In this document: in pieces, positions 54,821 to 64,000 of the stretch | Layout of the letters: the number at the start of each line of letters is the position of its first letter | Numbering within the stretch: the stretch's first letter is position 1 | NCBI RefSeq assembly: GCF_032118995.1 | Contig: NC_092657.1 | Location: 5,038,391-5,102,390, forward strand | Reading direction: 5' to 3' | From: Asterias amurensis | Lineage: Eukaryota > Echinodermata > Asteroidea > Forcipulatida > Asteriidae | DNA: 64,000 nucleotides | Notes under the pieces: generated by a model | Database searches by the model: none | What the model was told of the DNA's origin: nothing | The model's input: only the letters and a program-made list of their open reading frames with translations | Made by a program: the position numbers and the translations under genes

Positions 54821-55817
54821 AGTTAATGGCCAGGGGCCAATACATAGAGCTGCTTAAGCACGAAAATAGCTCGCTTATTTTACACATGTTACTGGCCAGA
54901 GTTTCACGCCATATACATTGCTTATGACTATTATTAAGCTGTTATTTACTTAGCATAACAATTGAGTGGAGTCTTGGCCGGTAATCTGATTTTACTAAGC
55001 AATGAATTTTTTGCTTAAGCAAAATTTTTTGCTGAAGCATCTCTATGAAACTGGGCCCTGACGTTTCGACCCTAGCAGAGTTTTTCTCAAAAGCTACATG
55101 ACAACACAGTAAACATGAACAGGGCCCAATTTCATAGAGCTGCTTAAGCACAAAATTTTGCTTAAGCAAAATATTCCTTGCTTATTAAAATCAGATTACG
55201 GGCCAAGACTCCACTCAACTGTTATGCTAAGTAAACAAAAGCTAAATACCAGTCACAAGCAATGTATATGGCATGAAATTTTGGCCAGTAACATGTGTAA
55301 AATAAGCGAGATATTCTTTTGCTTAAGCAATTTTTTGGCTTAAGCTGCTCTATGAAAATGGCCACAGTTAACTAAGTGTAACATAAGCAGTGAAGTGGAA
55401 ACAGGTGATTGGAGTTACAAAGCACATTATAAAAAAGCGAGGGGTAAGGCATTGATAGTTTACCCCTTGCCTTCTTTTTGTGTCCATTTATGCATTTCAA
55501 CTTCACTGCTTAATACGTACATTTAGGTACCTGTTCATGTTTGTTGTGTTGTGCGAATTAACACGGTCGGCCATTTATGGGAGTCAAAAATTTGACTCAG
55601 TCGGCGAGGTAAAAGGAAAACCGTGCAATTTCGAGGCATGTTTGTGTGGACCATTGTATTCTACTTTTACAACATCTTTCTACCCTTTTGCATTTTACAA
55701 AAAACGGTTACAAACGCTTTTCAAAGACCAACTCGTTCGATCCAAGGCAACGTGTTCCTTTAAGCCTTCCAGAAAGACTCTGCTATAAAATTATGTCGAA
55801 ACGTCAAGCCATTAACT
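54821..55817. mobile_element. Inverted-repeat element carrying three other elements
   Basis: Host arms: AGTTAATGGC + TGACGTTTCGAC...GCAGAG on the left (54821-54830, 55059-55110) and ACTCTGCT...GTCGAAACGTCA + GCCATTAACT on the right (55520-55553, 55762-55817). A GGGCCCAATTTCATA element (54831-55058) splits the left arm, another (55122-55370) fills the loop, and a half AGGAACACG palindrome (55556-55759, TTAA after it) splits the right arm. Confidence 0.85.
55556..55759. mobile_element. Half-length AGGAACACG-family palindrome
   Basis: It corresponds to the right half of 4603-4971, from TAACACGGTCGGCCATT to AACGTGTTCCT followed by TTAA. The short palindrome TCAAAAATTTGA is all that remains of the other arm. 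Confidence 0.85.
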
Positions 55818-56007
55818 AGTTTTTGTTGTTGCATTTACCATCAGTCCATTTGGCTGGCAAGTTGTTTGCAACAGCTTATTCTATTTTCTATACAGTGATG
55901 TCAAATATTTTCAATATAATTACGATCATTACGATGAAAGAAAAAAAAACCTTGATTTGTGGGCTTTCAGATCGGAAAAAAATACTTCTAGCTAGAAGTC
56001 TTTTAAT

Positions 56008-56130
56008 ATTTTAGTGAGAAATTACCTATCTCTCAAAAACTAGTTATACTTCAGAGGGAGTCGTTTCCCACAATGTTTTATTCTATTAACAGCTCTCCAA
56101 TGCTCGTTACAAAGTAAGTTTTTAAGTTAA
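56008..56130. mobile_element. Fragment of an AGGCAGTGGACAC-family MITE
   Basis: Internal words only: ACTTCAGAGGGAG, TCACAATGTTTTATTC, AACAGCTCTCCAATG. No termini found. Confidence 0.55.
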
Positions 56131-56375
56131 TATTTGTTTTGTGTTGAAATTGGCCTCTCCCCACCCCCCCCCCCCAACATTAGAGCCTTATTAGGAAGAC
56201 AACTTACCGTTTTCTGGGTCTGCCATTATCTAGCTAATGTATGTGCAGTCATCTCACAGAGGTCTCCTGGGGCCAAAAGTCCAACACACTGAAACGAATT
56301 GGGAGGGGGTGGGGTTAGTTTCAACATTTTATTTTTTGTTTTATTGATTCTTGTTTGTGAAGCCGCTGTAATAGC

Positions 56376-56530
56376 TGATTTCACAAAACTCTGGGATTCA
56401 TCCTATATGGACGAGTGCTCGCCCTAACTTAGGATGGGTTCAACTGTTCAATGCGTTTTTCTAACGTTTATGGTTACAGAACTTACGTCTTAAGATAAAT
56501 CGTAAGTTAGGAAGAGTTTGCTGAAATCGA
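56376..56530. mobile_element. GATTTCAC...GAAATC palindromic MITE
   Basis: The ends GCTGATTTCACAAAACTC and GAGTTTGCTGAAATCGACGGC pair imperfectly, with CCTAACTTAGG / TAAGTTAGGA inside. Same broad family as 60866-61022. Confidence 0.6.
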
Positions 56531-56559
56531 CGGCAGGACTCTTAGATAAAACAAACTGA

Positions 56560-56745
56560 ATCACTTTACTTGCCATGAGAAGTGAGGAAAAACCCGATAA
56601 AATTATTCCGGGAAAAACCCACACATTCACGTTAGGGTCTGAAAACCCGATCCACATTTATAGTGCCCTCGGTGAGATACGAACCGGGGTCCTAGAGGTA
56701 CTGGAAGGTGAGGCAAGACACCACTGTGACAACCTGACCGCCCTA
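56560..56745 (-). repeat. tRNA-derived SINE fragment, - strand
   Basis: On the - strand GACCCCGGTTCGTATCTC fits a B-box with one change. The rest of the body is unlike the other SINEs here. A + strand frame across it is not considered real. Confidence 0.45.
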
Positions 56746-57214
56746 CTATTCTATAATGTTTGCATTAAAACAGAAATAAGGTTATTTCTTTTTGCCAAAG
56801 CTCCAATAGGTTTTGTATACGTTTTTCAACTTTGGACTTTCCCCGAACCTTGGACTCTTTTGTCCTCTTTTGCTGTATATGTCCCGGTTTGAATATGTCT
56901 ATCATCTACTCAAGCGTGCACACACCCAGCTATACATTTGAATGATTCTCATGCAATATAATAATCTCATATGTCAAAGGGTGCTGCAGGAAAACGTAAT
57001 GTAAAAGACAAAAAGGTAAACCGCGAGCATGATATAGTATCAACATGGAAAATGATTTTAAATTGCATTCATGCTCCACACAGCGATTGCCCTGGTGCCC
57101 TTTGCTTCTGCTATGGGGCCCTGAGCAAAGTTCCTGTTAGAATTTGCCATTTTCCTCATAGATACCCAAAAGAAAATTGAAGGAAAAAAGAAAAGGCCAT
57201 ATACGTTTACTTAC

Positions 57215-57409
57215 TCAATATTTGTAGTAAATGCCCGTCTAGCCCCGTTCCACGATGCAATTCCAAGAACTGTAGATCCTATTTTGAAGCTCACTATCTG
57301 TTGCTGAATATCGTACTCATTGAAAAATGAAGTAGGACTAAAATGATGTTGGAAACGCGAGAAAGAGCCCACCAGTAAAAAATAGCCGGCAAGCTGCTGG
57401 AACAGTCTC
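57215..57409 (-). CDS. Unassigned candidate exon
   Basis: One base, 64 open codons and two bases. It reads RRLFQQLAGYFLLVG, SFSRFQHHFSPTSFFNEYD, IQQQIVSFKIGSTVLG and IASWNGARRAFTTNI. It ends at a consensus donor GA|GTAAGTA and starts after GGTTCACAG. I do not recognise the peptide. Its end phase (two bases over) does not fit the sacsin exon at 53628, which needs one, so it would need an intermediate exon or belong to something else. Confidence 0.35.
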
Positions 57410-57593
57410 CTGTGAACCTACAAACCGGTGACCGACACGTCGTCTACCTTGTCTGTAATATAGAGCCGCAATACCGAACATGATCTCAAATAACCCTCCG
57501 CAGTTTCCATGATAATGTGGATTTAAAACACGAGTAGAGCAGTTTTACTATATACACAGCACTACTTTGTTTGTTTACTGAGAAACGTCTGGG

Positions 57594-57718
57594 AGCTGCA
57601 CGGAACTATTTTTTATATTGATTGTATTATTTCTCAGTAGGGGAATCCCAGAAGCACGAAATGTGTATATTGATTGTATTATTTCTCATTAGGGGAATCC
57701 CAGAAGCACGAAATGTGT
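57594..57718. repeat. Two-copy 52-bp tandem duplication
   Basis: TATATTGATTGTATTATTTC, TAGGGGAATCCCAGAAGC and ACGAAATGTGT occur twice, near 57615 and 57667, with one base change. Confidence 0.9.
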
Positions 57719-58586
57719 TTAAGCGCACGCGGGCAAAGGGTGCCTCTACCTTCGGTTTTTGGAACCGTTTCGACTGTTTCAATCCTATATAAATATATAT
57801 ATAATTCAAACGATAGAACCAATACATGTGACAGTTGATCATTAATCGTTAATCATTATCTTTGAATTTTTGTATCATTTTTTTATTGCCTTTTCTGTGG
57901 TGTGATATTGTTGATTGTCTCGTAAAAGTGTATCTCATTGATGTATTTGTTGTCGTTCTTATTGAACAATGTAATCTTGCTGTATTTTACCTTTCTTTGT
58001 TTAGCTTTATGTTTATAATATGTATAAAAAAAATACACACATCGTTTTTGAGATTTTTGTTTAATGTAAGACGCTAAATCAAAAATAAAGTATTATTATT
58101 ATTATTTTTAATCAAATGGGTGGTTGCGTTTTTAAAGATTTTGCCGGAAATCCAGAGTAAATAATGAATGTTATGTCCATGCACCGTAAGTAGATATACC
58201 CAAGTGTTAGGAATACACAATATTAGAAGCGATACAGCGGTAACTCTTCTCAGATTCAAATTTGTGTGCATAAATGTAATAAATATACTGATATGATGAT
58301 AATAATGATGGCTTCTCTATTATGAATGGAGAGTTGTGTAAGTAAAGCATAATGATATGGGTGTTGTTGCCGAGAGGGAATAAGAGCACCATGCGGAACT
58401 CAAGCTCTGGTGCTTCTGTTCAGCATATGGTTCGAATCCCGGTCGTGTTACTTGTGTCCCAGAACAAGATACTTGACTACAATTGATTCTCTCCACCCAT
58501 GAGTAAATGGGTGGAGAGTAAGGGCAGAGATGGTTCTTGTGATTGATATAGCTGAGTGAGCGCAAATTTGTTGCACAGGCTGTATA

Positions 58587-60125
58587 CGCCTCTCTTAATA
58601 TTTATGCAGAGTAAGTCATTATCATAGATCTCCATTATACTGACTGGATAGGACATTGCGCTATGCTGCGTGCATAAACACGCGGCCCAACAATGGCGGC
58701 GCAATTCCTTCAAACGGGTAAATTAATGTGCACTTGGTCGGGTTTGAGTCTGTCAGTTGAAGTTGTAAATTGAGAATAGAAATGGGGGAAAACATGACGA
58801 TCGATAGTTTAAAGTATGAAAAAGTTTCTGAGTGAAATGCAATAAAGCAAACTAACTTTACATTTGTTTCTATCAAATGCCCTATTAGTATTATGATAAT
58901 GATATTTAAATTTATAAACAAACACTCGGCCGAGAAACTGTATTGGGATTCAGGTACATGTTTTTTTTATTCTTTCAGTTCATTGAGAAAATGGCAATAA
59001 ACCATATAAAGACAAAACAAGAGTCGCTCCTACAATAAACAATTCGAGTAGGCACTAGAGTGAGAACTACATACTCGCTAAAATCGAGGGAAAAGAACAA
59101 TAAAGATGAAAACAAAATACAATGTGATAAGTGAGAGTTGACTCCATTAACAAATTTAAACTTTTTATTGTTAAGCTTCTATTCATCATGTTAATGTAAA
59201 TATTTTTATTTTGGTCACAAATAACGAAGTCGGCTATTTCCGAGATGACTGATCCTCTCAACGAACTTGTATCGTCTGTACATAATTCGCATATACTTGT
59301 CGCTTTCCCGAACCTTTTAATTGTTGATGCTATGACAAACATCTGTTGAAATCCGGGCTTCCCGTCCTCGTCGATTCCAGACAACCATCTGTAACGGAGC
59401 GAAAACAAAAATAGTATTGCTCGGTAAAAATAACAAATACTTGGCCTATAATAATTATTTTATGAAAGATAGTTTAAATTTCCGGCTTATATTTGTAACG
59501 TTAGATATAATAATAATAATATGAATCGCTAAAAAAATGCAAAGGCCTACCTACTTATGGAAAGACAATCCCTTTGCCGACTCAGTTTTCCCTCCTCCAG
59601 TGATTGACAGCCGCGCACGACTTCACCATCAGCATTTTTAGTTTGTTTGATCCGATTCCAACTGTATTTATCCCCAAATGACAATTAAAAGGACGAAAAC
59701 TTCTCTCTGCTTGCAGCAACTCCGTTTAAAAGTGTACAGCCCATTTCGTGTGACGAACGGTCTTCACCCGTTTGAAAAAATACGCGCGCGACCTGCGTTT
59801 AGACGCGATGTCCTATCCAGTCAGTATAATGGAGATCAATGGTCATTATTCTAACCCAAAACGAGGCAACAGGCGCAACCACTGCAGGCGCCACCACTGG
59901 TGGCGTAGGCCTACGTGACGTGCGCCTATACGCCTCTCTTAATACTTAGACATGACGTCATAATTCTAACCCAAAATGAGGCTATGGGCGCACGTCCCCA
60001 TAACTTGCAGTGGCTGCGCCTATTAGCATTGTGACGACGTACCTTATGCATTTAATATTAAGAAAGGCGTATGGCCTCATTTTGGGGTAAGAATTGTGAC
60101 GTCATGCATGAATATTAGAAAGGCG
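58587..60125. mobile_element. Composite inverted-repeat element inside the SINE
   Basis: The ends CGCCTCTCTTAATATTTATG and CATGAATATTAGAAAGGCG pair. Inside, CTCCATTATACTGACTGG at 58630 pairs with its exact complement near 59835, enclosing 1.2 kb. A further copy of the outer palindrome lies at about 59929-60080. It therefore has at least two nested layers. Confidence 0.8.
59067..59388 (-). CDS. Unrecognised open frame inside the composite element
   Basis: After an acceptor-like CGCTCCGTTACAG the frame reads WLSGIDEDGKPGFQQMFVIA, STIKRFGKATSICELCTDD and TSSLRGSVISEIADFVICDQ before becoming AT-rich and ending in TAG. Up to FVICD the composition looks coding. A possible donor ACAA|GTATAT (exon end 59297) leaves one base, which would match the phase of the sacsin exon at 53628; that agreement has a one-in-three chance of being accidental. 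It may be a captured exon or transposon-coded remnant. No family recognised. Confidence 0.3.
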
Positions 60126-60225
60126 TATACTCCCCAGGGAGCTGGTTTAAGGGGCATTAATGTTGGGAGCATTTTGGGAAGCCCGTCGGATGTGAAGAGC
60201 GCTACATAAACACTGTTATTATTTA

Positions 60226-60860
60226 ATTTTTGTATTATTAATAATAAGAGAATCATGCTACAAATCATGTCTCATGCTATAAAGAATGGGTTGTTTTGCA
60301 ATGCATTACCAAGTCCTTCAAAGTCATTCTGTTTATAGCCATTGAACCCCACATGTCTGGTTCACGATGCCGCTATTAAAATAGAGGAGGCATAAAAATG
60401 TCAACCACTATGCCGAGTTACAAAAAATATAACAAAGACATTGGCCGATATCGATTGCGTTTTGAATCCATTGAAACCAAACCCGGGTATTTCACACACC
60501 AAGTAAAAAACCCTTGGTGAGAAAAAGCATAATGCTATATAATTATACTAATTATAATATTGTATTGATTTATAGAGCGGTAGTACATAGTACATAGTAT
60601 TACTTTGAAATTATATGTACAGTGACTAAACATTGCACACACTAAAACAACAAATCCCCGATACTATGCTTGTGTACAGTCTCCAACAATCTTGTTGTTT
60701 AAAATTTTTCAAAAGAAACGATGCTTATTACTTTGGAAATCGTTGCTGTGAAACTACCGTGAAATCCCAATAAATTGCAATATTTGGATAAAATTTAAGG
60801 AGCTATTTCTCTTTCACCATGCTTTAATGCATCATGTATATCCCTTTAAAGGGTCTGTCG
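60226..60860. other. Spacer, nothing recognised
   Basis: AT-rich sequence without a supported exon or repeat. Confidence 0.45.
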
Positions 60861-60865
60861 TCGAT

Positions 60866-61022
60866 TTCACCAAACTATTCCTAACTTAGGATTAATCTTA
60901 GGACTTAGGATGAGTTGAGTCCCGCATCCAAATACATAGGAAGCATTGAACCCTTCCTAAGTTAGGACGGGTTACTCGTCCTAACTCGAGTTAGGATTAA
61001 TCCTAGAGTTTCGTGAAATCGG
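60866..61022. mobile_element. CGATTTCACCAAACTATTCC palindromic MITE
   Basis: The left CGATTTCACCAAACTATTCC and right TCCTAGAGTTTCGTGAAATCG pair, and CTAACTTAGGATTAATC pairs with GAGTTAGGATTAATCC. It is the best-preserved member of the GATTTCAC group in this window. Confidence 0.8.
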
Positions 61023-61164
61023 CTGCTGGGTACTTTTTGTATGACACAAAACACAATGTCCACAGATTTACATCAGTGTTTGAAGGTAATAGTGGTAGAA
61101 AGCTTCCCTTTCAGGAGACAAGAATTATTTTAGCCTGTAAAACGTATTTTCGTGACATTGTTTT

Positions 61165-61168
<4 letters not shown>

Positions 61169-61207
<39 letters not shown>

Positions 61208-61237
61208 TTTTTTTTTTTTCTTTTTTTTGGGGGGGGA
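61169..61237. repeat. (ATT)n microsatellite with T and G runs
   Basis: About 13 ATT units, then a T-run broken by one C, then eight G. Such compound simple repeats often mark retroelement tails, but no body is recognisable upstream. Confidence 0.9.
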
Positions 61238-61670
61238 GTGGAAAACGCAACAAACCTTGGCTTTGTAGGTCAGGCAAAACAGTGTGAAAATAGAATAGTA
61301 ATTATTGTGGTTAACCATTGAAAGTACTTTGAATTTATCAAAAAATAATTACAAAAAGAGACATTTCAACTGTTATATCAATACACGCGCTTTTTTATTT
61401 ATTATTCTCAGCTACTTTTTAGGGGGCGACCATGAACTTTGTGACCTATTAACAATAAGCTATCAATAATAAATTTAGTATTTAAAACTTAAAATGAATG
61501 ACTACGGAATGTATGTAAAAAGAGGTATACTTCAAAAGCGTAAAAAATACTAGAAGATTTGTCTTATTTCGTGGAAGAAAAAATAACATGCACCGCTTGA
61601 TAATAGTTCATTCGAATATCTCTACGGAAGGCCGGCTATACAAGCCTTTAACTTGGTTAGTATTTTTAAA

Positions 61671-61868
61671 GGGCCCAATTTCATAAAGCTGTTATGCAGA
61701 AAATACTGCTTGACAATGTCTTTGCCTAAAACAAATTGAGTAGAACACCAGTCACAACAATGTATCCTTCTAATGATCTTCTTGGCTGGTAACCTGTTTC
61801 TGTTTAGCAAAACCTTTCTGTGCTTAGCAAGGTTTTTGTGCTTACAGGCTTTATAAGAATGGGCCCTG
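61671..61868. mobile_element. GGGCCCAATTTCATA-family element, full length
   Basis: It starts GGGCCCAATTTCATAAAGC and ends GCTTTATAAGAATGGGCCC, near-perfect inverted ends, with ACACCAGTCACAACAATG inside. Confidence 0.85.
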
Positions 61869-62191
61869 GTCACTGGTGTCTCAACTGTTTCTATAAACCT
61901 TACAAAAAAACTCCCGGTTCAGAACTTAACCGAATTCCGAGTTACAGGGGGACCTGACCCAATTTCGGTCAATAAATTACCCTGAAACTGGTTAAATAAT
62001 GCATTTTGATTCTGCGTTAGTTTGACAAAGTTTCGGGACACCGTGTAACAGATTCCAGGTCATACTGACTCAGAAATCAGGCCACATGATTGGTCAATGA
62101 TTCTATATGTATCCAATCAAAAGATGGAGAGACAGTACCCGATATACGAGGAGCTCCTTCTATAAGCGAGATAATACTTCCATTTGTAAAC

Positions 62192-62327
62192 ATAGGCCGT
62201 TTTCGAAACCACGGGTTTGGATTTGACTTGGGCTCCGGCCGCCTGCTTGAAGCAACATAACAACAACACACGCCTTCTAAATATATCCGACGGAGCCCAT
62301 GACCCAACCCATGCTTTCGAAAGTGGC
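62192..62327. mobile_element. GGCCGTTTTCGAAACCACGGG palindromic MITE
   Basis: GGCCGTTTTCGAAACCACGG on the left pairs with CCATGCTTTCGAAAGTGGCC on the right, and GGGCTCCG pairs with CGGAGCCC further in. Single copy in the window. Confidence 0.75.
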
Positions 62328-62991
62328 CATAATAATGCTCACACATTACAAAATAATGGTGTATGAAAAAAATGCAACCATTGTAATAAGACTATTTCAA
62401 AGCTCGAGTAGGACACTGTTAAACTCAACTTAGACACTGTCAACAGTTTTACGATGTTTGTAATTTCCACCCGGCAGTATATTATGCACAGTAAACCATT
62501 TCATGCTTTATTAAAATAAAAATGAAATTTTTGTATTTTAATCAATCTAAGTTTTGTTTTAAGTATCCTTAAAATATGATACACTTTATCGACCACGATT
62601 TAAATAAATACATCCTGTATGACCTGAACTACCTTGTCCATGTTCTTTAAATAGGACTATGTTTGTTCATGTCTACATGCCCGGGTTTCGCCAACACTAT
62701 ACGGAGCTAGACAGATGTCTAGTTAATTAATGATTAACAATTCGTCACCAGCTGTAGTTGTTTTTAATGCTAACCGCAACAAAGTCGCTCTTTTTACGAA
62801 AATTGTCTATTCACTTTCGAAAAACAAACCAAAACCCAAAAACAAAAACATAATAAAAAGTTTTATAAATAAAAATAAAAACAGGTAAATAATCAGTAAC
62901 CATAGAACAATTTTAACGACAGAATTGCAGTTAATTGTTTATCCATAATAAAAATCGAATCCACTTTGTCCCCTGCAAACTTCTAACTTAA

Positions 62992-63379
62992 AGGGACATT
63001 ACAGAAATGGTAAGAAAGAAAATCGTGAAGACCACGAATTAATTATATAAAACTTCTAACGGTCTAATGATGATGATAGCAGAAAACTTCCCCCGAAATA
63101 TTTCTGTCTGAAATGCCATATATTTTGATGAGAACTAAATATCTAGTTACGTGTTTGAAGCTTATCACTCATGAGCGTTGTATACACTTTTAGTTTTGTA
63201 TTGACGTAAGACAAAATGTGTTATTTTTTTTCTCTCTCACTATTTTCTCGTGATCTAGATGGGCAATCTATCTCAAACTTATACAGGTTTGTCAGTATAC
63301 ATGCATGATGGATCACATATAGTGTGCTTACACTGCAAGCAACTGTTTTGTTAGCAAAAACCAATTCTGTAAGGTTCCT
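62992..63379. mobile_element. TTAA MITE, AGGGACATTACAGAA family
   Basis: TTAA at 62988-62991 and 63380-63383 flanks termini AGGGACATTACAGAA and TTCTGTAAGGTTCCT. The interior GGCAATCTATCTCAAACTTA then TACAGGTTTGTCAGTATACA resembles the core found in the two larger TTAA families. Confidence 0.82.
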
Positions 63380-63383
63380 TTAA

Positions 63384-64000
63384 AAGTCCTAACTTTTTGC
63401 CTAATCGTTAACTAAAAAGGAAGTGTTCCAGCTATTCTCGTATCTGGGCTGCATTAACGGTGAATAAAGTATTGTGCTACGCTCTGTATAAAATCTACCG
63501 AAATATCAGCTTTTCAAGAAAAAAATTAACCATGTACAATTATATTTCAATCAAAATCATCGTATAAACAAGATGTAAAGAAGCACCCTTCGAATAATTT
63601 AAATCTAATTTCCACACTTTCTGCAACTAAATTCAAACGATTTTGTCAGTTATTTTAAAACCATTCGCTATTTCTACCTTTTGTAAAATTGAAAACTGAA
63701 AAAGAAATTTCATAAAAGAAAAACATGCTAACTATTGGTCATTAACTTACATTATGTATTTAAGGACTGCTTTTTTTCTACCCATGCTATCTAATAAAAA
63801 ATAAATAAATCTTAGCTGTGGATGGTAATGGTTTACGTACTTCCTCATAATTATTATGCGTTAGTTGGTAACATTGTGAGAAATTATCGAAAAATATAAT
63901 GAACAAATAATGATAGTGATAAGATGAAACAGACTTTAACGAGGCCTAAGTTGAAAAGGGTTTCGAAATGCCACAATAAAACCATAAATACTGATTGACA
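63384..64000. other. Right flank, nothing recognised
   Basis: AT-rich sequence with no supported feature. Confidence 0.45.

Larger units (their letters stand above)
58340..60225 (+). repeat. tRNA-derived SINE split by a 1.5-kb composite insertion
   Basis: The left part (58340-58586) has GCCGAGAGGG, B-box GGTTCGAATCC, CTCTCCACCCA and GCACAGGCTGTATA. The right part (60126-60225) continues TATACTCCCCAGGGAGCTGG to GAGCGCTACATAAAC. Compared with the intact SINE at 24975-25340, the break falls inside CTGTATACTTCCCAGG. TATA is present at both junctions (58583-58586, 60126-60129). Confidence 0.88.

Noticed and set aside
56575..56892. 105-codon + strand frame MRSEEKPDK...
   Set aside because: Its first part overlaps a - strand tRNA-derived SINE and the rest has no family features or splice sites.

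Overview
The window is animal nuclear DNA. Genes have spliceosomal introns with GT-AG borders, the background is AT-rich, and much of the non-coding sequence is small interspersed repeats. The AGGCCT-rich spacers, the tRNA-derived SINEs and the mix of short inverted-repeat elements suggest a marine deuterostome, most likely an echinoderm and probably a sea star. That assignment is an impression from general sequence character, not a database result.

Two protein-coding genes are well supported. The first, on the + strand (1119-27059), is a complete plastin/fimbrin gene. Its 13 coding exons join without a frame break into 641 codons: two EF-hands followed by four calponin-homology domains in two actin-binding pairs. 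The likely 3' UTR runs to an AATAAA at 29321. The second, on the - strand (53628 down to 35563), is a sacsin-family gene. Two short exons carry most of the first HSP90-type ATPase module. They splice into one 12.6-kb exon carrying two further ATPase modules, a J domain with an intact HPD, and a C-terminal HEPN domain. Its first coding exon is not securely located. The two genes converge and show no functional link: one bundles actin, the other is a giant co-chaperone-like protein.

The rest is mobile-element derived. At least four short inverted-repeat families use TTAA targets (termini AGCCATTGGAC, AGGCAGTGGACAC, AGGAACACG, AGGGACATTACAG), and three of them share an internal core. Other families are palindromic (AGCCCGGTTCATACTTCC, GGGCCCAATTTCATA, CCATAGAGTTATA, GGCCGATTTCAC, CTATTGACCCC). 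SINEs are frequent and several are split by later insertions, which gives a readable insertion order. The 4.4-kb sacsin intron holds a 1.9-kb element with about 440-bp inverted termini and, 105 bp further on, a foldback element whose arms are 42-bp tandem repeats. A roughly 136-bp satellite (33690-35140) lies just past the sacsin 3' end.

Plastin introns 2 and 5 each hold a partial copy of a neighbouring exon edge, including a decoy splice acceptor. I found no operon, CRISPR array, rRNA or convincing functional tRNA gene, and no clear new gene system. The most unusual material is the nested foldback DNA and the modular TTAA elements.
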